64,000 bases of DNA from CAYSUS01 sp964434165 (GCA_964434165.1 CAYSUS010000027.1:1-64000); one strand, 5' to 3'; shown: positions 1-8,865, counted from the first letter of the stretch. The notes: a model not told the origin generated them from the letters alone. Program-made: numbers and translations.

Positions 1-53
1 ATCGGCCCGGAGCCGATGAGCAGGATCTTACGGATGTCGTCGCGTCGCGGCAC
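1..53 (-). CDS. carB: Carbamoyl-phosphate synthase large subunit, N-terminus (partial)
   Basis: Read on the minus strand from a GTG at 51-53, the frame gives MPRRDDIRKILLIGSGP and then leaves the window. This is the characteristic opening of the large subunit of carbamoyl-phosphate synthase, the ATP-grasp enzyme that makes carbamoyl phosphate for pyrimidine and arginine synthesis; the GSGP loop begins its first ATP-grasp half. A GGGAAGG ribosome-binding site lies a few bases upstream of the GTG. Only 17 complete codons are visible, so the call rests on this N-terminal signature and on the start signal. Confidence 0.8.
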   Translation of the reverse strand, partial: MPRRDDIRKILLIGSGP

Positions 54-278
54 GGAGGGCCTTCCCGGCGGTGTCTGGCGGCGTACGAGCGAGGCGGCCC
101 CGGCGGCCGCACTCCCCGATCAGCCGGGGTCGGGGTGTGTAAAATCTCACCATCATATCGCGCCGGGAGAGGAAATCGCAAGGCTCGGCTGTGCCCGCTC
201 TCGCCGCCTCTCCCTCGGCCCTGCCGCCCGTGGTATGCTGACCTCCGCATCACCCCAACCGCCCCCCAGGAGCCGCCG

Positions 279-1298
279 ATGCCCATCGAGTTCCGCTGCG
301 ACCAGTGCAACAAGCTGTTGCGCGTGCCTGACGACACGGCGGGCAAGAAGGCGCGATGCCCGGGCTGTTCGGCGATTGTCGAAATCCCGGCCGCGCCAGC
401 GCGCGGCACCGCCCCGGCCCAGCCTGCCGCGCCGCAATCCGGCGGGCTGACCGGACCGCCGCCTCCGCCGGGCTACCAGCCGGGCGGCCAGCCGGGAAGC
501 CCGTTCGCCCCGGGCGTCAACCCCTACCAGTCTCCCTCCGCCTACTCCACCGAACGCGCCCAGGCAGGCTATGCCCCCACGGCCGCGGCGGGCTCCACGC
601 GCCTCGACTTCGGCGACGTGTTCAGCCGCACCTTCACCATCTTCGGGCGCCAGTGGGCCAACTGCGTCCTGGCGGCGCTGGTCGTGCTGATGGTCGGAGG
701 CGGCGCCATGGCCCTGGCCGGGGTCGCCGCCGCCATCGCCGGCGAAGCCACGCACGACGAAGGCGTCTTTACGCTCGTGATGATCGTCGGCATGCTGGTC
801 GCGTACATCGTGTTCTTCTGGGTTACGGTCGGCCAGGCGATCTTCTTCCTCAAGATCGCGCGGGGGCGGGAGGCCACGGTCGGCGATCTGTTCGCCGGAG
901 GGCCGTTCTACCTGACCGCCCTGGGCGCCACGATCCTCTACGCCCTGATATGCTTCGGCGGGTTCCTGCTCTGCGTCATCCCGGGGTACATCTTCCTCCT
1001 GATGTTCTCGCAGTACCTGTTCCTCATCGTCGATCGCGACCTGGGGGTGATGGATTCGCTGACCGTCTCCAAGGAGATCACCGACGGCAACAAGCTGATG
1101 ATCTTCGCGATCCAGCTCGTGGCCGGGCTGGTGGGCCAGATGCTGGGCTACGCCACGTGCATGCTGGGGCTGCTCGTGGTCGTCCCCTTCATGATGCTGC
1201 TCAACGCCGTGATGTACCTGATCATGACGGGCCGGCCGACCGGCGACCGCGTGTGGTCTCCGCAGCCGCCGCAGCACGCCCCCCACGCAACGTCGTGA
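279..1298 (+). CDS. Zinc-ribbon multi-pass membrane protein
   Basis: A 339-residue protein starting MPIEFRCDQC. Two Cys pairs (C7/C10 and C27/C30) form a short rubredoxin-like zinc ribbon of a type common at planctomycete N-termini. A Pro/Gly-rich linker follows (about residues 32-105), then about six hydrophobic segments from residue 125 to near the end, so the ribbon is probably cytoplasmic and the rest embedded in the membrane. I chose the internal ATG because it begins at the ribbon and the upstream 48 codons look like intergenic sequence. The next gene, 13 bases downstream, is a paralogue with the same first seven residues, so the two are probably co-transcribed. Function is unknown. Confidence 0.8.
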   Translation: MPIEFRCDQCNKLLRVPDDTAGKKARCPGCSAIVEIPAAPARGTAPAQPAAPQSGGLTGPPPPPGYQPGGQPGSPFAPGVNPYQSPSAYSTERAQAGYAPTAAAGSTRLDFGDVFSRTFTIFGRQWANCVLAALVVLMVGGGAMALAGVAAAIAGEATHDEGVFTLVMIVGMLVAYIVFFWVTVGQAIFFLKIARGREATVGDLFAGGPFYLTALGATILYALICFGGFLLCVIPGYIFLLMFSQYLFLIVDRDLGVMDSLTVSKEITDGNKLMIFAIQLVAGLVGQMLGYATCMLGLLVVVPFMMLLNAVMYLIMTGRPTGDRVWSPQPPQHAPHATS

Positions 1299-1311
1299 GG
1301 ATCCGCCCGCC

Positions 1312-1845
1312 ATGCCGATCGAGTTCCGCTGCCACCACTGCCAGGCCTTGCTGCGGGTGAAGGACGACACCGCGGGGCTGATCACGCGATGTCCCCGGTG
1401 CGATACCACGCTGACCGTGCCTGAAGCGGGACAGGCGCCCCGCGAGCCCCCGGCTGAAGAGACCCCGCCCCACGAGGCCCAGGCCCCGGCCGAGCCGCAG
1501 TGGACCGTGCAGCCGGCCGGCGAGGTCAATCCCTACCAGACACCGCAGTCCCACGAGGCGGCCTGGCGCCCCGGCCCGGTCCGCCCGACCTCGCAGGAGG
1601 ACGCCACGGCGACCCTCTCCTTCGTCCTCGGCATCTGCTCGGTGCTGGCCATGTTCTGCTGCGGGATGCTGGGCCTGCCGCTCTCGATCGGCGGGCTGGT
1701 CACCGGCATCATGGGACTGAAGTCCAAGCAGCGGGGCCTGGCCATCGCGGGCATTGCGCTGAGCAGCGTCAGCCTGCTGCTCGTTCTGGCCATGATCGTC
1801 TGGATCGGGGTGGTGATATCGATGGAAGCCGCGGGTGGTTTCTGA
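1312..1845 (+). CDS. Zinc-ribbon DUF4190-type membrane protein
   Basis: A 177-residue paralogue of the preceding gene: it starts MPIEFRCHHC and keeps the same Cys spacing (C7/C10, C27/C30), showing duplication of the zinc-ribbon module. After a Pro/Glu/Ala-rich linker, residues about 100-170 form two transmembrane helices resembling DUF4190: a Cys/Gly-rich first helix, a short loop containing GLKSKQRG, then a second helix. DUF4190 proteins are small bacterial membrane proteins of unknown role. The ribbon may bind zinc or mediate protein contacts, but that is inference. Confidence 0.8.
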   Translation: MPIEFRCHHCQALLRVKDDTAGLITRCPRCDTTLTVPEAGQAPREPPAEETPPHEAQAPAEPQWTVQPAGEVNPYQTPQSHEAAWRPGPVRPTSQEDATATLSFVLGICSVLAMFCCGMLGLPLSIGGLVTGIMGLKSKQRGLAIAGIALSSVSLLLVLAMIVWIGVVISMEAAGGF

Positions 1846-1894
1846 GACGCCCGTCCTGCCACGTCGCGGCGGATACGGGATGGCGCCACACCGA

Positions 1895-1970
1895 CGCACT
1901 CGATGGCACGTTCGGTGGATGATAGAGTGGACGGAACGGGAGTCGGCAGAGGCAACGGATCTCTCGCACT
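1895..1970 (+). repeat. Dispersed intergenic repeat, copy A
   Basis: The stretch beginning CGCACTCGATGGCACG and continuing through GTGGATGA and a GGAAC..AGTC.GCAG block is repeated, with substitutions and a small gap, at about 3124-3197. The tail (GGCAACGGA.CTCTC.CACTCCGT) recurs near 3497-3525. It does not code for anything recognisable and lies in the spacer before the site-2 protease gene. Confidence 0.55.
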
Positions 1971-2106
1971 CCGTCGCCTTTCCCGCCGTTCCTGTGAGCC
2001 ACTGGCCTGTCCACAACGGGGAAGCTGTTCGTCAGTCGTTCCTTGCGCGGGAAGAAGCCGCCCTTCATGCCCGGTCCCCTCCCCTCCTGCCGTCCCTCGG
2101 TTCTCG

Positions 2107-3078
2107 ATGTCCTCTGAAGCGAGTCGTGCCCCCCACGAGACGGCCGCCGCCGAAGCGCCGGCGGAGCCTGCCGCGCCGCCGGACCGCTTGGCCGGCGATC
2201 CGCCGCCGCGGCGGGTCTGGCTCCCGATCGCGCTGCTTGCGGCCACCTGCGCCTCGACGTTCGTGGCGGGGGCCGCGCACTGGCAGCCGTTCTCGTACCT
2301 GGGCGATCCGGAGCGCCTGGCCGCGGTCGTGGCGCGGCACTGGCAGGCGGGCCTGCTCTACATGGCGGCCGTGCTGGGCATCCTCCTGACGCACGAGATG
2401 GGCCATTTCGTGTTCGCCGTGCGCCACCGGATACCGGCCAGCCTGCCGTACTTCATCCCCGTGCCCATGCTGCCCTTCGGCACGATGGGGGCCGTGATCG
2501 GCATGTCCGGCTCCGAGGCCGACCGCCGGCAACTGTTCGACCTGGGCATCGCCGGACCGCTGGCAGGGCTGGTCGTGGCCTTGCCCGTCTCCTGGATCGG
2601 CATCCGGCAATTGCCCCAGGCCGCGCCGCCGGCTTGGGGCCTCGGCCTGCACCCGCCCCTGGTCTTCCGGTGGATGATCGACTACCTGCACCCGGGCTAC
2701 CCGGCCGACGTGGTGCTTTCGTTCCATGCCCTCAACCCGTGGCTGATGGCCGGCTGGGTGGGCATGCTGATCACGGGATTGAACATGCTCCCCATCAGCC
2801 AGCTCGACGGCGGGCACGTGGCCTACGCCCTGTTCGGGCGCCGCGCCCACTGGCTGGGCCGTGCCATGCTGATCGCCTCCATCCTCTACGTCCTGGCCAC
2901 GGAGCGGTACGGCTGGACGTTGATGATCGTGCTCGTCACGCTGATCGGCACCGACCATCCGCCCTCGGCCGACGACGAGGTGCGGCTGGGCTGGTTCCGC
3001 CGCGTGCTGGGAATCGCGGCCCTGGCGATCCCCATCCTCTGCTTCACGCCGATGGGCATCCGCGTGCCGGGACCGTAA
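2107..3078 (+). CDS. M50 site-2 protease family membrane metalloprotease
   Basis: A 323-residue integral membrane zinc protease of the M50/S2P family, which cuts membrane-embedded substrates. The HEMGH motif at residues 96-100 supplies two zinc ligands and the catalytic Glu; the LDGGH motif near residue 234 supplies the third ligand, an Asp, within the typical NMLPISQLDGGH context. Hydrophobic segments flank both motifs. There is no PDZ domain, so it resembles the compact group of S2P homologues. I chose the ATG at 2107 because the 68 upstream codons are spacer containing a dispersed repeat. Its substrate is unknown; no sigma/anti-sigma pair is adjacent. Confidence 0.88.
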   Translation: MSSEASRAPHETAAAEAPAEPAAPPDRLAGDPPPRRVWLPIALLAATCASTFVAGAAHWQPFSYLGDPERLAAVVARHWQAGLLYMAAVLGILLTHEMGHFVFAVRHRIPASLPYFIPVPMLPFGTMGAVIGMSGSEADRRQLFDLGIAGPLAGLVVALPVSWIGIRQLPQAAPPAWGLGLHPPLVFRWMIDYLHPGYPADVVLSFHALNPWLMAGWVGMLITGLNMLPISQLDGGHVAYALFGRRAHWLGRAMLIASILYVLATERYGWTLMIVLVTLIGTDHPPSADDEVRLGWFRRVLGIAALAIPILCFTPMGIRVPGP

Positions 3079-3123
3079 CGGACGATGCAGAAACAGCTTC
3101 CCCATTGGCTGGTCGATGAAGGG

Positions 3124-3197
3124 CGCACTCGATGGCACGTCGCGTGGATGACCGGGGGGCGGAACAGAAGTCCGCAGGGATAGCGGAGTTGATCTCT
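3124..3197 (+). repeat. Dispersed intergenic repeat, copy B
   Basis: This is a second copy of the element at 1895, sharing CGCACTCGATGGCACGT and GTGGATGA and the following GGAAC.G.AGTC.GCAG block. It sits directly upstream of the decayed GxxExxY gene. A short inverted match (AGCTTCCCC at 3101 against GGGGAAGCT at 2019) also links the two spacers. Confidence 0.55.
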
Positions 3198-3236
3198 CTG
3201 TTGACCCCCTCTCCTCTGTCTTCGGAACAGCGAGTC

Positions 3237-3460
3237 ATGCAGGCCCTGTTCACCAAGGCCTCCGGCATCACCCACGTCGTCATCGGCGCGGCGATTGCCT
3301 GTTCGTGGAAGCCAGGGCCGTCGAGACGGTCCGACCCGTTCCCAAGGCGCAACGGCTCGGCTACATGGAACTGGCTGGCATCCCGCGGGGTCTGATCACC
3401 CGCTTGCGTGCCGTGAAACGGCCGGAAGGCCTGTCGAGGCTGGTTCCCGGTTCCTCCCCG
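3237..3460 (+). pseudogene. GxxExxY-family protein relic with internal deletion
   Basis: Starting at ATG 3237 the frame reads MQALFTKASGITHVVIGAAI, the normal N-terminus of GxxExxY proteins. At about 3295 it jumps to another frame: C-L-F-V-E-A-R-A-V-E-T-V, then KAQRLGYMELAGIP and GLSRLVPG, which is the normal C-terminus (the VEAKAVE and KAQLLSYM motifs). The middle of the family, including the GxxExxY motif itself, is missing, consistent with an internal deletion of roughly 60 codons that also shifted the frame. GxxExxY proteins are small, widespread and abundant in planctomycetes, with a nuclease-like fold suggested but no settled role. The gene is non-functional as read. Confidence 0.75.
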
Positions 3461-3686
3461 GGCCAACCGAAACTGGCACCGCAGAGGAGGCGAAGGCAAC
3501 GGAGCTCTCCCCACTCCGTTGGCTCGGTTCCCTCCTGTTTGGATCGGCCGCCGGACTACCCAGAATGGCGGAGTGGTTGTGGACGCGTTCCTGAGGGCGG
3601 CCGAGGAACGGCTTGGGCGATTGGACCGACTCGCAATCCCGCCTTTCGCGGATGCCCGCCACGGCTTCTCGGCCGGGACCGACGCG

Positions 3687-4343
3687 TCAGTGCTGGGCCG
3701 CGATCGCCGCCAGGATCACCACGCCCACCAGCACCACGGCCGCCGCGGCGATCGACCAGTGCAGCCAGGCCTTGGCCGACCTGGACAGGCGGAGCTCCTC
3801 CTCTTCGGCCTTCTGCTGACGGTACTCGACGCTGTCCTCGAAGCGGAGCCGGAACTGGACCTGGCAGTACGGGCACATGGCGTCCTGGCCGAGCATGTCC
3901 CGCGGCGTCTCCAGCTCGTGGCCCGACGGACAGAGCACGTGGACGATCGGCGCGGTTCGGCCGGTCACGTCCACGCCGCCTTCCTGAGAGGCCGTCGAAG
4001 CGCCGCCCCCGAGGAAGTCGAACCCACCGCCGGGCCGCACGCCGGTGAACGACTCGGGCTGCGGGGCCTCCGCGGTCGCCGGGCCGAAATCGGGCTGGTG
4101 GCTCTCGGCGGCCGGCGCGGGATCGTACTGCGGGGCCGCGCCGCCCTGATCGAACAGCCCCGGCGGCGGCGTGGGCTGCGGCTCCTCCTGCGTCTCCGCC
4201 TGGGGCGCTTCCGCGGCGGGCGCGCCGGCCGGCTGGGGCACGAGGAACATGCTGTTGCAGTACGGGCACATGCACTGCTGCCCGGCCTGCGACTCGTCGC
4301 CCTGCAAGACGTGTCCTTGCGGACAGAGAAACTGAAACGCCAT
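3687..4343 (-). CDS. Double zinc-ribbon, C-terminally anchored membrane protein
   Basis: A 218-residue protein with two Cys-rich ribbon modules. The first, near the N-terminus, contains CPQGH and CPYC; the second, in the middle, contains CPSGHE and CPYC. A Pro/Ala/Gln-rich linker separates them. A Glu-rich helix is followed by one hydrophobic segment near the C-terminus (about residues 193-214), giving a tail-anchored topology. The CPxGH...CPYC pattern is common in planctomycete proteins of unknown function. It is transcribed towards the decayed GxxExxY region and away from the S1-domain gene. Confidence 0.75.
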   Translation of the reverse strand: MAFQFLCPQGHVLQGDESQAGQQCMCPYCNSMFLVPQPAGAPAAEAPQAETQEEPQPTPPPGLFDQGGAAPQYDPAPAAESHQPDFGPATAEAPQPESFTGVRPGGGFDFLGGGASTASQEGGVDVTGRTAPIVHVLCPSGHELETPRDMLGQDAMCPYCQVQFRLRFEDSVEYRQQKAEEEELRLSRSAKAWLHWSIAAAAVVLVGVVILAAIAAQH

Positions 4344-4899
4344 GGAGCGAGCCTCTCGTGGGCCAGGGATCGTCCGCCGCCCTTGCGGGCGACCGCACGC
4401 CGCGCGCCGCCCCCCTCAAGACGAACCTCCTGACGGGACCACCGCGGCCAAGGGACACGGAAAAGGGGTGGGCGTCGTTTTCGCTCCAAGCGCGCCGCGG
4501 GGAGATGCCGTGCCGGGATGCGATTCCCGACCCCTCGTTCCGCCGCCCGGCTGGGCCGCTGCCTCCGCCTCCTCTCCGTCTGCCTTTATTCTGTCGAACG
4601 AACCGCGTTTCGTCCAATCGCCGCCGCGACGAAACGCCGGGCGTCGTAGCCCTTACGGGTGGTTTACGTGGCTCCCCCGCACCTGCCGCCACTTGGAGGG
4701 CGGCGCCCCCGTTTGTTACTATACAAGGCTCAAAGCGCCTGGCCGTGTGCCGCGCGCGGGAGCCGATCACGGGGAGCGTCCGCTTCACCCCCGCCCGGCC
4801 CGGACCGGCTCCAGCCACGTGGCGCGGCGGCCTGCGGGGCTGCTTGCGCCACGTCTTTCAACCCGCACTCCTTGCGCGACGCCACTCGCCCGAGACGCC

Positions 4900-6819
4900 A
4901 TGAGCACCGAACCGAACCGACCCACCGATCCCCAGACCCCGCCGGAAGAAGCCAGGGACCCGACCGGGCGGGATGCGGACCAAGAGCAGTCGCAGGAAAG
5001 GCCCCGGCGCATCCTCATCGGGTCGCAGCGCGATCCGGCCGCCTATCGGTCGCGCCCCAAGCGGGACTGGGTCACCGGCGGGGAGCAGGACGCCGAAGCC
5101 GGGCAACCCGACAAGCAGGCGCCCGTGCCGCAGGAAAAACCGGAAGCCCAGCCGCCGGCCGAGACGCGACCGGTTGAGACGCCGCCGACGACGGAGACGC
5201 CGACGACGACGCCGCCCGTCGAGTCCGCACTGCCGGCCGAGCAGGCAATCGGGGCGCCGCGGCCCTCCGATCCTGAAGCCCCGTCGCCGCCTGTCGCGCC
5301 GCTCGAAACCGCGGCCCCGAGCGGCAAGACCGCGCCGGGCCCGGCACCCCGGGCCGAGGACGCGGCGACGACCGAGCCCGAAGCCCCGCGCGAGCCGCCT
5401 GCCAGCGGCCAGGAGGCCGCCCCCGCGGAGCCTGCGGCGGCCGAGCAGCAGGGCGCGACCGAGGGGGCCGCCGAGGCCCCGTCGCGCGACGATCGCCGCG
5501 GCAAGCGGGGAGAGAAGAAGCCCAAGGGGCCGCGCATCGATCCGGAGTGGCTGCCCCGGAAGAAGCAGCTCCCGGTGCCCAATCTCCGCCGCGATCTGCC
5601 GTCGGACCTGGCCGAGGAGTATGAACAGGCCCTGGGCGACGCCTCGCTGGAGGAGCTGCTCGAGGCGCCCGGGGCCGGCGCCCCGGCAGCCTCGCTGGAG
5701 CCCGACTCGCGGCACAAGGGCCGCATCGTGCACGTGCACAACGAGGACGTGTTCGTCGAGCTGGGCGGGCGCGAGCAGGGGGTGGTCCCCTTGCGCCAGT
5801 TTCCCGAGCCACCGGCCGAGGGCGCGGAGATCGAAGTCGTCGTCACCCGGTTCAACGCCGAGGACGGCCTTTACGAGCTCTCGCTGCCGTCGATGGCCGC
5901 GGCGGTCGAGGACTGGTCCGACCTTTCCGAGGGGATGCTCGTCGAGGCCCGGGTCACCGGGCACAATTCCGGTGGGCTGGAGTGCGACGTGAACCACATC
6001 CGCGGGTTCATCCCGGTGAGCCAGATCGCCCTGTACCGCGTCGAGGACCTCTCCGAGTTCGTCGATCAGAAGTTCAACTGCCTGATCACCGAGTGCAACG
6101 CGCAGCGGGGCAACCTCGTGCTCAGCCGCCGGGCCGTGCTGGAGCGCGAGAAGGAGATCGCGCGGCAGGAGCTGATGGAGTCGCTCGCCCCGGGCGAGGT
6201 CCGCGAGGGGGTGGTCCGCAAGCTGATGGACTTCGGGGCGTTCGTCGATCTGGGCAGCGGCGTGGACGGGCTGTTGCACGTCAGCCAGCTCAGTTGGGCC
6301 CGGGTGGAGCATCCCCGCGAGATCCTCCAGGAGGGCCAGACCATCGAGGTCCGCGTGGAGCGCGTGGACAAGACCACCGGCCGCATCAGCCTCGGCTACC
6401 GGGAGCTGCAGGAGAACCCCTGGAGCAAGGCCGCCTCGCGCTGGCCGCCCAACTCGATGCTCAAGGGCCGCGTGGTCAAGTTGATGGACTTCGGGGCCTT
6501 CGTCGAGGTCGAGCCCGGCGTGGAGGGATTGGTGCACATCTCCGAGCTCTCGCACAAGCGGGTGTGGCGGACCAGCGACGTGGTGAGCGAAGGGGACGAG
6601 GTCGAGGTGGTCGTGCTCTCCGTCGATGCCGACGCCCAGCGCATGAGTCTCTCCATGCGCCAGGCCCTGCCGGCCCCCGAAAAATCCAAGAAGGACGATT
6701 CGGACGAGCCGTCCGAGGGCGGGCCTCTGCCGAGGAAGATGCGGCAGAAGTCGGACCAGCCGCTCAAGGGCGGACTGGGCACCTCCAGCGGCGGCGATCG
6801 GTTCGGGCTGAAGTGGTGA
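4900..6819 (+). CDS. S1 RNA-binding domain protein (ribosomal protein S1-like)
   Basis: A 639-residue protein. Residues 1 to about 235 are a low-complexity Pro/Glu/Ala/Thr-rich tail; four S1 OB-fold domains then start at about 271, 342, 432 and 518. The last two carry the hallmark KLMDFGAFV and GLxHxSxLS motifs and are closest to bacterial ribosomal protein S1, which binds mRNA on the 30S subunit. The long acidic/proline N-terminal extension is unlike canonical S1. I chose the ATG at 4900 because the much longer open frame upstream overlaps the opposite-strand zinc-ribbon gene and its promoter region. It could be the main S1 or an accessory S1-like translation factor. Confidence 0.85.
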   Translation: MSTEPNRPTDPQTPPEEARDPTGRDADQEQSQERPRRILIGSQRDPAAYRSRPKRDWVTGGEQDAEAGQPDKQAPVPQEKPEAQPPAETRPVETPPTTETPTTTPPVESALPAEQAIGAPRPSDPEAPSPPVAPLETAAPSGKTAPGPAPRAEDAATTEPEAPREPPASGQEAAPAEPAAAEQQGATEGAAEAPSRDDRRGKRGEKKPKGPRIDPEWLPRKKQLPVPNLRRDLPSDLAEEYEQALGDASLEELLEAPGAGAPAASLEPDSRHKGRIVHVHNEDVFVELGGREQGVVPLRQFPEPPAEGAEIEVVVTRFNAEDGLYELSLPSMAAAVEDWSDLSEGMLVEARVTGHNSGGLECDVNHIRGFIPVSQIALYRVEDLSEFVDQKFNCLITECNAQRGNLVLSRRAVLEREKEIARQELMESLAPGEVREGVVRKLMDFGAFVDLGSGVDGLLHVSQLSWARVEHPREILQEGQTIEVRVERVDKTTGRISLGYRELQENPWSKAASRWPPNSMLKGRVVKLMDFGAFVEVEPGVEGLVHISELSHKRVWRTSDVVSEGDEVEVVVLSVDADAQRMSLSMRQALPAPEKSKKDDSDEPSEGGPLPRKMRQKSDQPLKGGLGTSSGGDRFGLKW

Positions 6820-6956
6820 TGCCGGCTGGGGCGGCGCGGCAAGCATTGCTGATTGCCGCCGACGCTGCCGCCCGATACCTCTGGAAAATGGGCGGTCTGC
6901 GCAGAGCGTGCCGCTTCGCCCTCGGCGTCCCCCCTCCCGAATCGACGAGGTCCGAC

Positions 6957-8555
6957 ATGTCGCGGCTGAGCAACATCCTTCTGGACAAGGAAATCCTGCT
7001 GGAAAGCGGCACCAACGAGCTGGAGGTGCTGGTCTTCGACGTGGCCGACTACACCTTCGGCATCAACGTGGCCAAGGTCCGCGAGGTGCTGCCGACGACC
7101 GGGATCACGAGCCTGCCCAAGGCCCATCCCTCGATCCGCGGCGTGTTCAAACTCCGCAACCAGGTCATCCCCTGCGTGTCGCTGCTCGACCACCTGGGCA
7201 TCCAGGCGACGCGCGCGCAGTCCGAAGGAACACTGATCCTCACGGACCTGAACCAGCAGCAGACCGCGTTCCTGGTGGACGAGGTGGAGCGGATCCACCG
7301 GCTGAGCTGGGAGAACATCCTGGCCGTGCCCAACCTGGCGGCCCTCTCGCAGACCCCGGTCACCGCCCTGGCCCGCTGCAACGACCGGCTGATCGTGATG
7401 CTCGACTTCGAGATGGTGCTCGACGACGTCACCTCGCAGTATTTCCGCACCGACGCCGTGGCCAACCCGCTGGGCCTGCCGCGCGAGAAGCTGCGGATCC
7501 TGCTGGCCGAGGACTCGCCCACCGTGCGCGAGGCGATCGGCAGCACGCTCATCACCAGCGGCTACCAGCAGCTCACGTTCTTCGAGAACGGGGCCGAGGC
7601 CTGGAAGTGGTTCGAGCAGCGCGTGGCCGAGGCCCAAAGCCTCGACGACGTGGGCGACCTGCTCATCTGCGACGTGGAAATGCCCCAGGTGGACGGCTTC
7701 CATCTCACCAAGCGGATCAAGCAGCACCCGATGCTCAAGGCGCTGCCCGTGCTGCTGTATTCCTCGATCATCACGCCCGACAACCACAAGAAGGGCAAGG
7801 CCGTGGGGGCCGACGCCCAGGTCTCCAAGCCCGAGCTCCGCGAGGTGGTGCGCCTGGCCGACGAGTTGATCTCGACCGCGCAGCGCGAGAACCGCGCCGC
7901 GGCGCTGCGGGAGATCACGGCCGAGGCGGGCCAGGCGGCGCCCCCCACGCCCCCCGCGACCGCGGCCGAAGCGCCCGACGCGGAGAGGCCCGCCGCTTCC
8001 GCGCCAAAGGCCGATCCGCCCGCCCCGGCGCCGGCGCCCGCCGCCCCGCCCAAGCCTGCACCGGCCGCGCGGGCCGAGCCCGATCCCCGGCCGGTCTCGC
8101 CGCCCGCGGCGCAACCGGCGCCGCAGCCCGCCCCGGCCCCGCGCCCGCAGACCGTGCCCAACAAGGTGGAAGAGGAGCTGACCGCGCCGCGGGGTGTGGA
8201 CCCGCGCCTGTGGCGGGTCTTCCACCTGGAGATCTCCGAGCGGGCCGCCCACCTGAGCGAACTCCTCGACCAGACGGAGCAAAGCGGCCCCGATGACGAG
8301 CTGATCACCGAGGTGCTCCGCACGCTGCACACGGTCAAGTCGGCCTCGATGGTCGTGCCGCTCGACCAGGTCACGCGCCTGACGCACCTGATCGAAGGCC
8401 TCACGATCGCCGCGCGCGACGGCGATCGCGGCACCTGGCCCCAGGCCAAACTCCGCTGGTACCTGGAATGGCTCCAGCAGCTCGTCACGCCGGGCGCGGA
8501 CGTCAACCAGACCCTCGCCGCGGCCGCGCGCCTGGAGGGTGAGCTCGGCTCGTAG
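6957..8555 (+). CDS. CheW-receiver-HPt chemotaxis/signalling protein (CheV-like)
   Basis: A 532-residue protein with three signalling modules. Residues about 14-165 are a CheW coupling domain (FGINVAKVREVL, GVFKLRNQVIPCVSL). Residues about 179-305 are a response-regulator receiver with the acidic patch AEDS, phospho-acceptor Asp239 in CDVEMP, and the conserved Lys in VSKPE. A Pro/Ala linker leads to a C-terminal HPt-like helical domain with His458 in LHTVKSAS. CheW plus REC is the CheV architecture, which couples receptors to CheA; the added HPt is unusual. The ATG at 6957 begins just before the CheW domain; upstream sequence in that frame is a shadow of the S1 gene. Confidence 0.88.
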   Translation: MSRLSNILLDKEILLESGTNELEVLVFDVADYTFGINVAKVREVLPTTGITSLPKAHPSIRGVFKLRNQVIPCVSLLDHLGIQATRAQSEGTLILTDLNQQQTAFLVDEVERIHRLSWENILAVPNLAALSQTPVTALARCNDRLIVMLDFEMVLDDVTSQYFRTDAVANPLGLPREKLRILLAEDSPTVREAIGSTLITSGYQQLTFFENGAEAWKWFEQRVAEAQSLDDVGDLLICDVEMPQVDGFHLTKRIKQHPMLKALPVLLYSSIITPDNHKKGKAVGADAQVSKPELREVVRLADELISTAQRENRAAALREITAEAGQAAPPTPPATAAEAPDAERPAASAPKADPPAPAPAPAAPPKPAPAARAEPDPRPVSPPAAQPAPQPAPAPRPQTVPNKVEEELTAPRGVDPRLWRVFHLEISERAAHLSELLDQTEQSGPDDELITEVLRTLHTVKSASMVVPLDQVTRLTHLIEGLTIAARDGDRGTWPQAKLRWYLEWLQQLVTPGADVNQTLAAAARLEGELGS

Positions 8556-8628
8556 CGCCGGGCCCGTCCTTGAACACGGGCGTTCCCCCGGGCATCATAG
8601 CCCGAACCGCGACCGCCACGGACGCCGG

Positions 8629-8649
8629 AACCCGACGCGTCAGCGAGGG
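8629..8649 (+). repeat. Dispersed AACCCGACGCGTCAGCGAGGG repeat, copy 1
   Basis: A 21-base element immediately upstream of the small membrane protein gene. Near-identical copies occur at 23793-23811 (plus orientation, overlapping a stop codon) and 24672-24692 (reverse orientation, inside a signal-peptide region). Confidence 0.6.
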
Positions 8650-8661
8650 CCACCCGTCCCC

Positions 8662-8865
8662 ATGGGCCTTCTCGACAAGAAGAACCCCAACGCGACCCCG
8701 GCGCGCGTGCTCATCCAGGCCCTGGTCTGCGCGGCCGTCGGGGCCGTGGTGTTTCTCCTCTTCAAGCCGCGCTTCCGCGAGGCGTGGCCCGTCGTGCTGC
8801 CGATCTGGCTGCTACTCTGTGCCGGCGTGGGCGCCCTCTGGAAGTGGCAGGTTCCGGAGGAGTGA
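8662..8865 (+). CDS. Small two-helix membrane protein
   Basis: A 67-residue protein, MGLLDKKNPN at the N-terminus, with two hydrophobic segments (about residues 18-34 and 43-61) joined by a short basic loop KPRFREAW. It has no recognisable enzymatic motif. I chose the ATG at 8662 because the 41 upstream codons contain the dispersed repeat and the tail of the CheV-like gene's spacer. It is convergent with the PEP-CTERM gene, and its function is unknown. Confidence 0.6.
   Translation: MGLLDKKNPNATPARVLIQALVCAAVGAVVFLLFKPRFREAWPVVLPIWLLLCAGVGALWKWQVPEE

Noticed and set aside
3570..3650. Possible tRNA-like start (GGCGGAGTGGTTGTGG) near 3574
   Set aside because: No cloverleaf could be folded: there is no matching acceptor, anticodon or T arm.
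4858..6846. Minus-strand open frame of 662 codons
   Set aside because: Antisense shadow of the S1-domain gene; no domain match.
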